Positions 37,985 through 50,863 of a DNA stretch of 64,000 nt are shown piece by piece. How positions within the stretch are numbered: the stretch's first letter is position 1; each line of letters begins with the position of its first letter. Origin of the DNA: Luscinia megarhynchos (taxonomy: Eukaryota; Chordata; Aves; Passeriformes; Turdidae); contig CM067570.1 of the NCBI GenBank assembly GCA_034336665.1, forward strand, positions 13,313,502 to 13,377,501, given 5' to 3'. A model generated the notes under the pieces. The model was not told the DNA's origin, did not search any database, and worked only from the letters and a program-made list of their open reading frames with translations. The translations under genes and the position numbers were made by a program.

Positions 37985-38035
37985 GCAGAGGAATTAAAGC
38001 ACAGAAAGGGAAAAACCAAGGTCACACAGTGCTTT
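37985..38035 (-). repeat. MIR-like SINE remnant
   Basis: The blocks GAGGAATTAAAGCACAGAAA and CCAAGGTCACACAG align in order with the reverse-oriented 3' half of MIR elements (GAGGAAACTGAGGCACAGAGA, then CCCAAGGTCACACAG). The spacing is somewhat shortened. MIR copies are old and sparse in birds, so a 50-base decayed fragment is plausible. A second MIR-like snippet (CCCATTTTATAGA, about 38250-38262) lies about 220 bases further on, but not in the expected order. Confidence 0.45.
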
Positions 38036-39656
38036 CTATCCCATCATTTGTTTTTTCACTCTACATCCTTGTCATGTGTGAGCCCAGATTAGTGTTCCAA
38101 ACACTGAGAGCTGCTCTTGGCCATGCACAGCCAAGAAGCACAAATGAATACCCACATGCCATATCCTGTCTTACTTATGTTATTTCCAGGTGATTTTGTA
38201 CTGACTACATCTATCTCTAATACCATATACTGGTAAATACTAGTATTCCCATTTTATAGAAATAAAAAATGGGGTCAGTGTGAAGATAAAACTGTTTAAG
38301 TAGGATAATAGAATGGATCTGTAGACCAGAATGAAAAAGCAGCAATTTAAATTTCACTCTTTCTTCGTCTTTGCAGCAAGCACATGTATATTTTATGCAC
38401 ATTAAGAAACCCATACATAGTTACATTGCACATGTGAAAATACATACCTGCTTAGCTCTTAACAAGTGAAGAACTCCTTATTCTTCATAAACACTACTAA
38501 AATCTTGGGTTTTTTCAGTGATTGAAGGTTCTGTTTATATTAAGTGCTTGCAATTTCAGTTTCTTGGACACTCAGCAGTGTGGTGTGTGCATCTGCAGCT
38601 AGGGCACATTCCCTGATAAAGAGACAGTACTGAATTCAAAGTGTGTGGGACAATAGCAGGAGAAAGGTGGTGATTTCTTTTATGATAGCTGATGCTATAT
38701 TAGTTCTTTTCAGCTTCTCAGGTCACTATTGAAAAATAGAACCTAGCACAAAGTTCTGGTCAAGATGGGATCTTCCTCCCTAGAGACTTATGGCCAGTGA
38801 GATTGTTTCTATATATTATGATTCACTTTATATCCAGATATGATAAAAGTAAGACACAAACCTGAGATTAAAAACAAAAGCAAATATCCTATCTCATGCA
38901 CTAGACTGTTGTTTTATTAGCTGAAAGGCAAGAGTGTTTCTGGGAGTATTTAAAATTCCAGAGTGCAATGATTATAAAATGCAGTGAGCAGCAGATATTC
39001 TAAGGGTAAAGAAGAAATGTGAAAAAGTAATGGCTAAATCAATGAGACCTCAGTCCTGGAGTATGGTAAGTGTGTCTTATGTGAAATATCAATAATTATT
39101 TATAGCATGCAAAGATGTGTTCAGCATTCAAAAGATATGCAGAAGACCAACATAATGAATGATGTACTTAGGTTTACAGAGTTCAGTTCCATGTTTAAAC
39201 AGGCTATTGGTGCTTGTTGAAAACATCTTCAATGTCCTGTTACAGCCTACTTTCCAAGTCTGCCTGTACTTGGGGCACTGGTACCTAATCCAGCTTCCTA
39301 GGTTTAGAGCCAGCATTCCCTTTTACCCCCCACCCTGTTCTATCCACTCAAGAACATAAATAAATGTTATATTAAGATTTAAATTTTATGATTTGAGCTT
39401 AAGACGAGTTCCAATAGTTTCCCAATGCTTAAGTCTGCAACCAATGCCCAAGTACAGATTTCAATAGACAAAATAGACAGTTTGGCATCTGTTTGTGATT
39501 AGAGCTATTTCTGTTTCCCTAGGCTCATTGTCACAGGCTGGTCACCTGTCTAAGACTGATCAGGTTTTTGAGCAGGTAGATAATGTGCAACCTATCAGCT
39601 CCAAAGCAGCCCCTCAGTAAAAAGAATAAATGGTGGTGGTCACTGATGTCTCATTA
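38036..39656. other. Non-coding AT-rich DNA, no gene seen
   Basis: Only short open frames (79 codons or fewer) occur, and no clear repeats. Confidence 0.6.
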
Positions 39657-39724
39657 ATCTGTCCCCATTGCCTTTGGAAATCAGTGCAAGGGAAGTGTCT
39701 AAATAACACTGTAAATCTGAGCCA
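39657..39724 (+). repeat. Decayed ancient amniote repeat remnant
   Basis: The order CCCCATTG, TTTGGAAATCAGTG, AAGTGTCTAAATAACA and AAATCTGAGCC resembles an old sauropsid repeat whose copies read CCCATTGACTTCAATGG, then AGGTGCCTAAATACC, then GGATCTGGGCC. The match is partial, and the family name cannot be given from memory with certainty. Confidence 0.4.
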
Positions 39725-42700
39725 AAGCTGCTCTGGGTTCATCCAGATATTACCTAATGTCCCTCTGAGGACAAACCACTTCAGTACTTACAAATTAGGC
39801 TGATCATAACACATGCAACATAATGAGCATTTCCCATTTAATTTTCAGTTCCATATTCCAGAATATATTTCAGATGTTCCATACTTACATGGCTGCAGTG
39901 CCCAAAGGCACAAATCATCCTTTAAGCTCTACTGTGCCAAGAGTTATTCAAACACTCAGAGGGCCTTTTCCCACACACCTTATGAGCCTAGAATACAAGC
40001 ACTGTGCACAGGCTGGAAAAATATGGTTACAGTCACATACATAAAGATTGATATATTGATACTTCATGTTTTATATAAAGATAGAAAAATAAATGTAACT
40101 GCCAATAAACTGAATCTGCTATTCATCAAGTTCCCTCATTTGTTTCCCAATTTTATAGCAGAAGGGACACTGGAGGAGAGATTTGCAATAAAAACAGCTG
40201 TCACAGTCACTTTCTGCATCAGCTGAAGAAGCTCTCTGATGTGATATGCCAGATAGTACATTACATGTCAATAAAATAAGGGCACATGATGCAAAATATG
40301 ACATATCCTGTTTAGCTAAGACTGCTAACCAGGTCCTAATTTCTAGCTGTCTTCTACAGTGTTGGAGCATCCTTAAGAAATCTTTTCTGTACATAAGGTT
40401 CCACTAATAACACATACCCTGCTCCATTCACAGTCTTGTTCTCATGCCTGAATATTCATAAAGTGTTTGATAAAAATACTCTCATGCTTCAAGAGCTGAA
40501 AAGACTTTGCTTTTTAACAAAGACCTCTAATGCCAGAACTGGAATGAAGTTACATGATGTGATTTGATATCCTGGTGCTAAGCAAGCTGTGGTAGCTAAC
40601 ATGTGCATATAATATGCTTAGTGTAGAAATAATTTCAGTCACCTTAATTTGCCCTCCCTGAAATCTGAAAGAAGTTTCATTAAATTTTATTTGCCATGTG
40701 TAACCAAACTGCCAAGAATGGCTATTTGAAATGACTTAAAGAACACAGTTGCCTTTCTCAAAGATTCTCAAAGCCACAAGAGGAACTTGCCATAGGATGA
40801 TATGGCAGGGATCATTCAGAGAAGCACAGAAGGGAGGAATTTGCAATAGGAAATAGTTAATTCCAGGCCTAGCAGAGGTAAGGTGGGGTTAGCACAACTT
40901 GGTTATGCATCAGGACAAAAATTTCCACTCTGGCAAACTGTGGAAAAGGAAGCTATTCCCATACACATCACTCCAAGTCTTGGGAATGGCACCTGTGAGC
41001 ACCCTGTGGATACCCAGAATTTGGACTCATAAAGGTGACAGCCCAGAAGCCTCTGGGAGCCCCAGCAGCAAGAGCCCAGGGTGAAGAAGGACGAATGAGA
41101 GGCCACTGGATCCACAGGTGGTGACTGTCCTGCTCCATCTCTCTCCATTTTCACTGCAAGCCCAGAAGAAGGCAGGATTCTTATTATGCCTCTACACACA
41201 CACACAGATACCAAATTGCTTTCCTATGTCTGTCCAGCAGCAGTTCCAGGTCTCACTCAAGTAACATATGACAATGTTTGGATGATTATAAACCCAAAAC
41301 ATGAAACCCAGATTAGTGCAGCGATTCTACTGCACAGCCGGTTTAAGAAAAAAGAACAGAAAAACATTTCTCAAGAAAGTTTGATAAAGATAGGCCAAAG
41401 TTTCTGGAATAATTGGCATAAGGGGATAGGAGGAGAAAAATCTAATTGTAAATTGGCAGGTATTTGAACCAGTGAACCCAGGAAATATTTTGTTTTGCAT
41501 GAAAGAGAGAGCAGGGAACTATGAAAAAATCTGGGGTTTGTTCTGATATTACATGATTAATTAGAGATAAGACAGATTTTGAAATGCTTCTTCGTTTATT
41601 TGTAATTCCCACGAGTTTGTTATTTTAACTTGGTTCTATGAGCAAATATTAGACTGGTGAGAAAGAACCAGACCCCTTTATATATATAACTTTGTTTTTT
41701 TGGGACCCCTATTTATGCAGTTTGCTCAGGAGGTTTTTTCAACAGAGGAAAAAGAGTGAAAATGAAATATATTTTTCTGATTTATTTGATTTATCCATAA
41801 ATGACATATAGACAGGCTGGCCTAAAATGTACCAACAAAAAGGGTGATTTTTAAAATCTATAATATGTATTTCTGTCTTGAATTTTCTTATTATGACATT
41901 GAAGTGTTTCTATAATTTTTCCAATTTCTAAGATTCCACTTAGATACTACAGCATCAGCAAACTTTTTGCTGCTATTTTTAGATTTTCCAGACAATAGGA
42001 TTTTTTGTATCTAAGGTGTCAACAGCTTAATAAATATCTTTGCTTACAATTCATGACTTCTGAATATTCTTCTAACTAATCTTTTAAAATAATGGACTAT
42101 TTAAATATTTAAATATTCCAGTGAGTGTTTATGAAATACTCTGTTTCATTGTGTGTCTAACCACGTTATTTTCTTATAGTGGATGACAGCTCATTGCTTT
42201 AATGTTCTATGCAAACTGAATCAATTTAAAATAAAAAAATAAATACACATGAACAGCTTACATAATTTTAAACTAATTACACCACAACAATTATTAAATT
42301 ATTCCTGCATTATATCAACCCCCTAAAAATGTAGTTCTATTGTTCAGGTCTTATTTTGTTATAAAATATATTTCTCAAGAGATAACATTTAAATCTTTGA
42401 GAAGACACTGTGAGGATGAATACTACCAATTTTTAATTAAAAGGGAAGATTAAGAAATTTAGACCAATATTTAATGTTGAGTGTGTACTTATTGCAAGAC
42501 AACATTCCTAGATGCCTCAAGACCCTTGAACTGAGTTTTAAAGATCTCAATAATAGAAATAAGGAACTGTGAGCACTGCAGTGTGACCTGGTCATGTACT
42601 CTAAGCCAACATTGGAAGATCATGGGCTAACCACAGAGAATTTCTAGAGCCTGCTTAGACCCTTCATTATGAAGTTTTAAATGAGAACAACACATGACAG

Positions 42701-45534
42701 AACAACAAACCACTGTAGGAAATCTTATGCTGGATATCTTATGGATGAGTCCTCAAAACTGAACAAAAATAATTTCTTTCATTTGAAAAGTCTAGTTTTG
42801 GAACGACAGTAATCTCTAAAGCTGCTAAAAGTATATCAGAAAGAACTTTCACAGTCATAGCAAACTGCAAAAGTTATTAAAGTTGGTATTTTGTATTGAT
42901 AAAAAAAAATTCCATCTAGTCAAGCAAGCAGCTGTGACGGTGATTAGGAAGGTATTTTATTGCAGGAACCTAAAATTGCCTAGAGAGATCCAGGATTGCC
43001 AACAGATTTTTTCTCTTTTAAATTTTTTTTCTTCTTTTATTAGGGCATCAGCCATTCTCTTTAAGAAATCTCCCTTCTTTCCCAGTTCCCAGTGGAAAAT
43101 ACACAAGAAATGAAAAACATTTAAACAGTCCTTAATTTCCCCTGTTTATCTGGGATAGTTTTCAGTGTCCCCCAAAATTTTTTCTGTAACTGAGAGCCAA
43201 AGCCTAGGTCTCCAGCAGTGAGTTACAGGGAAATGCCATCCCAAGTTGCCTTTGACCCATCAATCTCCACCTGCAGCTTGCTACAGATTTCCTTTTCTGG
43301 CTGGTCCTTCCTGAGACATGCTGAGGTAGAGGCATGGAGAAAAAGTTCTGGCCAGCACACACCCTGATCATGCAACTGATGTGAAGTTTTCATCTACTCA
43401 TCCAAGATCATTTCTGTGCTCCTCTTTGCTACTCACCTTTTTCTGTGTCTCTAGTTGCAAGTTTGGTGAACCTCCCAATTTAATACCCATATTTAAAGTA
43501 AGAAAAAGGACTCTGCTACCATCACTTTAGACAAAATTATTCCCCTGACTCTTTGTTTGGGACCAGTGGCCACCTGCTGCTCCCCATATCCTTTGCAGGC
43601 TCCAAAGCCTTGACTTCCTTCTCTTGAAGGGGGTAGCAGAGGCATTGGGGGTGCAGGGCACAAACTCTCATAATGAAATAGGGAATTTTACTTTGAGGCC
43701 ACAATTATCCCCTCCTTGTTACCCTCTCCCACCAGATATGGGACAGCATAAAGGAAAGACAACCTTGCTTCTGCATCTGCCCTTTGAGTTTTCACTTGGC
43801 TTTTGGTGAAAGTTAAAGTAGCAATGGAAAATGTACCAGTGTGTGTGTGAATTCAGACAGAAAGTGCATCTGTACAGAGCCTGTGGTTTAAGTTCATTTT
43901 CATTCTTAAAGCTCTTGCTATCTCCTTACATAAGTGTCATTTCTTGTGTGAAGGCAGAGACCAATATTAAGATCCTCAGCTGAAATAATCCTTACAGCTC
44001 TGCAGCTTAAGATAAAACTGACAGCTTCTATCAGGTTTTATTCTTCAGGACATAAACTTGGGGTCAAAAAGGCATTCCTTCCCTCATGATAACATTGCAA
44101 ATTCCTTTCCCATTGGGTTTTTATTTTTTGTCTTTTCTCTGATCAATCCTGCATTATAGAGCTGGATTTGGTGCAACAGATTTGTACAAATTATTTCTGG
44201 GCTTGATTCTATGAAAACAAACAGAAACCTTTTCTTGACCTTCTCCTCTAAACATTAGTAAACACTCATCCTTCACCCTGGACAGCATTCTTTAAAAGCA
44301 AATGAATGATGGAAAAATCCTTCCCTTGTTCAATCTACTGTAGCTGCTTTCTGCTCACAGTATTAGGTCACCTGTCACTATCCCACAGCATGTGGAAAGG
44401 TAAGGAATAACAGCAGCTATCTTGCATTGAAGTTTGTATTCAAGATGAAATGAAACTATGTGGAAAAAGCCATAAAAAGACATATTAATTGCTTCTTCTT
44501 GAGCATTTTACTTACCCAGAGTGAACACACTTTCTTCTTTAGAGTTCAAAATATATTATCTCATTCTCTATAAATATATTACATGTAGACAGGCATTTTG
44601 TGTCTTTGAAAAGAATTAGGCACTGCTAATTGTAGAGAAATGTTTTAAACCAAAATTAAATAACTCTGATACTTTTAGTGAAACATTTCATTTTCTATGG
44701 AAACAAATGCACTTTATACTTCCTTTTTTTAATTACTAACTCGCTTTAACTACTTTTTTTAAAAAAAAATTTTGAAGTCAAAACAGAGTGAAGAAATCTT
44801 CCACCAAGATAAAATGATAACAAATGTTTTGGAGAATATCAAAGCAAAAACAAGCATGGGTCACACAGCTCTTGTCAAATCTGACCTCAGAATGGAAGGA
44901 CAGATTCCCTGCAGGCAGCTAACAGCAGGGTTCAACTGGCTTCAGCAGAGCTGTTATTTACATCAATTAAAAATGGATCTGAAATCTCTTGAAGGGATAA
45001 TAATTTCTACAAATACATTGTTTTGTAATTCTCATCTTCATGAGAAAACCTAATTATTATACTCTGCTAGATGTAGCAAGGCAGACAGACATGACCCCAA
45101 ATTTTGGTACAATTTGTGCTCCTCTTATCAGTAGCTTCATCGAGGTGTCTAGCTATGCATAAATTTAAAAATAGTAAGACTTTGGCTGTAAGTGCACTTT
45201 GAATATCAAAGGATATTTTCCTCACGGATTCTCTATGGTTTTTTTTCAGGTATATCATCTGAACTTTCCCTTTTAGTTTCAATGTGAAACACAAGAACTG
45301 TGGTTTCCGTCCTTCATAATTCTGAGAAAATTTTCTTATTGCGAGTCAAGTGTCTTAATTTAAATGTAAAAAAAGATAAAAATAAATTAATTGGATAAAA
45401 TTAAGGAAATAATTTAATTATGCATGAAAGTAATGAATGAACATTTGTCACAGCTGTCTACCAGGATATATTTTTTCTTTTCTTAAGTAGCCATGACTAT
45501 GCATATGGGAGGTAGCAAAATTGAGGGAAAACAG
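39725..45534. other. Non-coding AT-rich DNA, no gene seen
   Basis: About 5.8 kb. The longest frame is 137 codons on the plus strand at 39813-40226, overlapped by an unrelated 73-codon frame; neither looks like a protein family. The 103-codon minus frame at 40903-41214 is likewise unrecognised. 41.7-42.5 kb is particularly AT-rich. No repeats are recognised. Confidence 0.55.
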
Positions 45535-45600
45535 GGTTGGTGGGGGATTAGAAATAGGAAGGACTGGATGACCTTCATGTCTTGTGAAAGAAAGGATGAG
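45535..45600 (+). repeat. Possible old CR1 3' fragment
   Basis: The phrase GGACTGGATGACCTTCATG, preceded by a G-rich stretch, resembles the conserved CR1 3' segment (GGACTAGATGACCTT followed by a GGTCCCTTCC block). Only about 25 bases match well and the expected 3' terminal octamers are absent, so this is tentative. Confidence 0.3.
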
Positions 45601-46514
45601 ACTTAAAATCTGAAGTTTATGGAAGCCAAGACTGAAGAGAAATAGAAAAACTACCTGTAATAGAATGAGATTTTCCTATCTATTCTCAGTTCTAGCAGAC
45701 ATTAAAAAAAGAAGCAACTCCAAACTAGCATTCAATTCAAGATTCAATGAATAGACCATGCCTGAAATTAAGATAAAACACAGCTACGTTATACACGGTG
45801 AGGAAAGGCACAGAATAAATGCTAGATGCCAAAACAATAGTACCAGAATTCCAAAATTATACCCTTAGAAAAATATGGGGCCTTTGAAGGCAATTTACCA
45901 GGATGTTTACAGTACATTCTAAGTCTGGAGTCTTTACTGAAATAGGGAAAAATAAAAGTGATACTTTCCATCCATCTTCATAAATTATTCCTGTAATATT
46001 ACTAATTTCATTTTTCATTTTTCTTTTTTTTTTTAAGGCAATGGGCAGAAAAAAGCATATTTCTAGAAAAGGCTATTCAGACAAAAGGAATCTAAACTTG
46101 AAGGCTAAAGTTATTTACTGCTATTAGAAATTTCTAAATTAGGGCTTGGCAACCAAACGTCTTTGGAAATCTAGCCTAAGGGACCAGCTCTGGATCAGAG
46201 GGCTGTAGCAGGACAGAAACTTAAGCCAGGTTTCAGTTCACCTGTTTGTCTTCCATTTTCCAATTGATTTACCCCTTTAAGCTTTTAGCTTAGTAGAAGT
46301 ATTTTTTTTAAAGGATTAGTTACACCAAATTTTCATGTAAATATCCAAAATCAGAAATGTGCATTGCTAAAGCACAGAAACTGTTGTAATGCATCACGGG
46401 GTTCCATTTCTTTTTCCTCCTTTTGAAGTGAGGGTGTTCATATTTTACAGAGGAGAAGAGGTGAATACTGAAATGAGTAAGGAGTTCTGGGAGGGCTGGT
46501 GTGACCCACTGCCA
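45601..46514. other. Non-coding AT-rich DNA, no gene seen
   Basis: Nothing recognisable. A T-rich stretch ending in AAG lies at 46018-46038, but no convincing exon follows it. Confidence 0.6.
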
Positions 46515-46627
46515 CGTTTTGAGCTGCCATGCTGTGCTGCCGAGTGTGGGATGTGTCAGCTCCTGTCAGCCAGGCTGCGATGCGGCGCGTGGAGCCGTGA
46601 TGGATTGCAGCCCCTGTCCCTACAGCG
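46515..46627. promoter_or_regulatory. Second small CpG cluster, possible regulatory element
   Basis: About eight CpGs occur within 113 bases, three of them packed into GCGGCGCGTGG (about 46582-46592), in an otherwise CpG-poor AT-rich region. Open frames of 101 (plus) and 102 (minus) codons cross it, as expected where GC is high, and neither is recognised. It could be an enhancer, a cryptic promoter, or a remnant of a GC-rich mobile element. Confidence 0.2.
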
Positions 46628-49600
46628 TGACCAGCTGGAGGCTGGCACACCAGCAACATTTCTGCAAGCTTTAGAGGACAGCCACAGTTACTAGTGTGAA
46701 GACTCGAGGCAAATAAATAGCTATTTACTAATGAGGGATGGAGCATGACAAACTCTTATCCTGGTTGCCTGACAGAGTCAGGGAAAATAGATAAATCCCA
46801 GGCTGGGTTAGCAAGGAGCATCCAAATCTCAGCTCCAGGGCTGAGGAGAGTGCAAGAGGCTGAGGAATTTATGGCTTTCTAGCAGGAACCCCCAGCCAAA
46901 ACAGGGAGAGCTGGAGTAAGAGCACAGAGGGTAGAAAAGACAATACTTTGCACATTATTCCTTCCATTAATGGCAAAATTACAAGGTGCCTAAATGAGGA
47001 ACAAAATATCTGCTTGTTAAACACAGACTTAATTAGATATCTCACTCAGAAGGAAAGAGCACATGAGAATTAAAAAAAAAACCTCCTGGAAACCTTCTCC
47101 TTAGCTTTTCTGAGAGTAATAAATTATGCTCTATTTATTTGTTTAATTAACCAACATTACCAAAGCCATTTTTTCTCATTCTGGCTCTTTTAAAAATTTT
47201 CTTTCCTTAAAACACCTCACAGAATGCTGTGACAAGTCTGTCAAGTTCTGGGCTTTCCCTTTCATGAGTCACTCATACAGCAGCATAGACAGATGCTTCA
47301 AAACCTCTAGTGTTCTCATACTTTAAGAATTTAAATATTTTTAATGCATGTTGTCTTTTCAGCTTCAGACATCTTTGTGAGAGTCTGCATGTTAGAGTGT
47401 TAAAGGAAAGCCAGAAGTCTTAACTAAATAAGAAATGGTTTCAGAATGAGAAGACACTTTAGACATGGATATCAGTTTTAAAATATAGGTCTAACAGTTT
47501 TCCAGAACCTGTTGTTGAATATGTTTATTCTATAAGTATTGCATGGTTTGAAAACCACCAAACAGGGAAAAAATATGGATAGATAAGGCTACCACTATGA
47601 AGAAAAACTTTTCCTAGAATATTCCACACTTTTTAGTGGAACTGTTAATACAGTGCAGTGAAGACTGATGTGTAGAGAAAACAGCTGTGCCCAGATACAC
47701 TGTGACTGGTTTAGCGTTTCTTTAAAATAATGAACTGTATTTACACAGAGTGTTGTAGAACAAGAGGACATGTTACTTCAATGGAACAGACTGATCTGAC
47801 CACTCCACACATTCTCCTGCTGCCCAGACACGGTCCAGCTCCTTGGAACAGTCTCTGGGTGTGTCAGGCGCCCCTGAGAAGGATTCTGGGCTACACCCAA
47901 GCGATGCCAAATAAGTTCAAGTTATTCAATACCTGTCAGTAAGGACATACTCAGACAAGGCTTCTGAGCTGCTTGTAATCCAAACAGACCAGTAGCTCCA
48001 TAATGGATGTGAGAAGAAAAATGTGGCATTAAAACAGGTCTGGATTTGAACAAAAATTGTGGGGGGAAAAGAATAGCATAGAAAATAGGTCCTCAGCACA
48101 CTTTTTTTCAACAGGGTAACTTTCTAAATCTATTAGCATCCCTGAAAAATACATTTGCTTCAAGGAGACATATGCTAGAAAAATCATTAATTCCTGTATG
48201 AGCCAAATAAAATACACTCAAGCCACTGTAGAAACTGTTTTGTCAGAAACCCTATATAAAAATCCACCAATTCACAACCAAATTAGGCCACAGTTTTTCA
48301 GAAAGGCTTGTGATAACTTGCATTCTTTGATACTCCCCCAAGACTTACCTCTGCTCTGATGGTACTTTACTTGGACTGTCATGAGAAAAAAGAACTGATC
48401 CATTTTATTTGATCTTACTTGATATTATTTTTTATTCTCCTGCTTTCAGTTACTTCAACACTATTTGCTACATCTAAGGTCCTTCCAGTGTCAGAATAGA
48501 TTTCCCTCAGTTATGAATAAAGCACATGGAATATGGACACTTTTCATACTCTTCAGTACCAGTGAGTTCTAGTAAATCATAGTCTAGTTTTCTCAGGATA
48601 ATCGTTAAATCATTATTCACCCCATTAAAAAAGCCTTACTTTGCCCTTCCAAATAGGACATTGGCAAGAAACTAATACAATTCAAGTAGTTAATAAATGT
48701 CTTCACCATCTTCACAGTTCCTTTATTTAAGCTGTGTTATATATTTCATCTCTTCTCTCAATAAACCCTCAGAAAAAAGTTCCAATTCACCCTTCTCTGA
48801 ACCTAAACTAACTCTGACTGGAACAGCTTTCTTGCCTGAATTCATTATGCATGGCCTAGTCCCCTAATTGAAATAATGAAGGCTTTTTCCTGTCTTCTGC
48901 TTTGTGTAAAAACTCTCAGTATTAGCCATGCAATTAGCAGACCCTCAGTAGCGTATCTCTCAGACAGGAGGGGAATGGGAACCCTGATTCACCCAAGACT
49001 GTGTGCAGTCAGAGCTCTGACTCCCATTAGTGTCGAGGCAAGCCCTGAGAGGGAGCTTAGGAGACACGTTTTGTAATGGAGCCATATTCCTCCTGTGTGA
49101 CCCTTGCCAGGCACCTTTCCCTTTTCATGTTTCAATTTTTCTTGCTGAAAATAGTGATAATGACAGGTCACTTTCCAAAGTGACATGAAATGTACTCATC
49201 ATTATGTTCTCAAAGAGCGAGAGGGTTCTCTGAATATTACCACTATTACTTGCTGGTTTCAACTAAGCTTCTCTAGATGGCTGACTGGCTGCCTTTGAGT
49301 GTCTACCAGTTCTTCAGGTTTAATGAGTACTCTCTTCACCTCTTCTACATTCCTCTCCACAGTTTAGGAGTTTTGAATAAATTCTTTATCACTTTAAATA
49401 TGTTAATCCACATCTCCAATAATTTTCTTATTTGCTACTGTATATATATTACACTTAATGCAGAATTAGAGTCACATTTACTTGTTGGTAATTTCCTTTT
49501 TAGATGACTAATTAGTTTTAATAAAGGTCCTCCAGAGTTTTAAATTAAACAGTAACCCCTTTAACCAACAATTCCGGAAAACAGGCTGCAAAGTAATCTT

Positions 49601-50285
49601 TCAGCTACTCAGATGTAGCCTCAGACTTTTCGATACTCTGTTAACCTTTGAAAATACAGCATATTCTCTTGGCCTGTATATCTGGTCTTTATGAGTTTGG
49701 GAAGTCCTTTTGCATCCCTTCTTTGGTTTTAAAATCACTCAGTTCTTGAAGTTCTTGAACATTTTTGTCAATCTGTTATTAATTTTATCTTTACCTCCAT
49801 ACAGTTGATGAACTTTTCAAGCTGAATGTCTGCAGGTAGAAATAAATGAACATTCTCTGGCCAATTTTTGTAACCTAAGCTAATATTTATCATTTAGAAA
49901 GCAATTGAGTCACACTTAAACAGCATCCTTTACTCTACTGTCACTGAAGTTAATTTATGGAAGTATGAGAATCCATCTAAAATATTTTAGTTAGAACACA
50001 TTCCCTGACGTAGCACAGAATAATTTCCTGAATGCACTTAAGAGTTAGGAAGCTCTGCACCTACCACTGAAGATAATTATCTGATGGTCACTTAAATATC
50101 ATTTTATCAACTTTAAATGTGCCTGCAAATGATGGATGAATACCATAAAAACAGAAAATGGCTCCCGTGGAAATGGTCACATATCTTTACACTGTGACTC
50201 TGTTTCTAAACAAAGAATCCATAAAACTTCACATAGAAGCAAAAAACAAGTGTTGCATACATGACTCTTTAAACTTTCCTTATTA
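46628..50285. other. Non-coding AT-rich DNA, no gene seen
   Basis: Short frames only (76 codons or fewer). A stretch at about 48985-49040 faintly resembles old archosaur repeats (a CCCATT...GAGGCAAG block) but is too decayed to call. Confidence 0.55.
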
Positions 50286-50357
50286 AACAAAAAAAACCAA
50301 AAAACAAAAAACAAAAAAAACAAAACAAACAAAAAAAAAAACCAAACAAAAAAAAAA
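50286..50357 (+). repeat. A-rich (AAAAC)n-type low-complexity tract
   Basis: Runs of A are interrupted by single C residues or CC. The apparent F/L-rich minus-strand frame at 50177-50386 is a translation of this tract. Confidence 0.9.
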
Positions 50358-50822
50358 TCAACCCAGAAGGGGAGAGATGAGATCAAAAACTAAACACACA
50401 AGTTCAATTTTTGAGGACTCTGTACTATCACTCCTCTTACATTTCCCCATATGAATAATTTGCACCTTTCATTCCAATGTATTGAATCCATGACAAATTC
50501 TGGGTAACAAGATATGGGGAATATTAACAGTATGCAGCAGCATGAATTGAGACCACTCTTCTTCCAGTGGACAAAGTGAATTTGATAAAGATGTATCAAG
50601 GTATTTCACAGAGTCTCTATAATTTATGGAATCCATTTATTCAAGTTAGTCTTCAGAACAATAAGTTCAAGTAATATTTGTTTGCAGCTAAAATAGCCTC
50701 ACTCAGCACCAAAGTAGATCAATCCCAGCAGTATTCTGCAGGCAGAAGGAAGAAAATATTTGTGAAAATATCCACAATGGGAAAGGTGAAAAATACATGA
50801 TGTACCAACACCTAGTATCATA
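50358..50822. other. Non-coding AT-rich DNA, no gene seen
   Basis: Nothing recognisable. Confidence 0.6.
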
Positions 50823-50863
50823 TGAAGTCTATGGGATTACACTGAGGTAAGAGTAGCTGTAAA
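50823..50863 (+). repeat. Short remnant of an ancient amniote palindromic repeat
   Basis: TGAAGTCTATGGGATTACAC followed by TGAGGTAAGAG closely follows the pattern GAAGTCAATGGAGTTACAC-TGATGTAA of an old inverted-repeat element abundant in archosaurs and turtles. About 17 of the first 20 bases match the remembered pattern. The rest of the element is not visible. Confidence 0.4.

Noticed and set aside
38241..38290. Second MIR-like snippet (CCCATTTTATAGA)
   Set aside because: It is in the wrong order relative to the first MIR-like block, and the match is too short to stand alone.
39813..40226. 137-codon open frame
   Set aside because: There is no recognisable family, another frame overlaps it, and no splice or promoter context supports it.
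46021..46135. T-rich acceptor-like tract followed by a short basic open frame
   Set aside because: No donor follows and the 28-codon frame has no support.
48985..49040. Possible further ancient archosaur repeat fragment
   Set aside because: Too many mismatches to the remembered pattern to call without a profile search.
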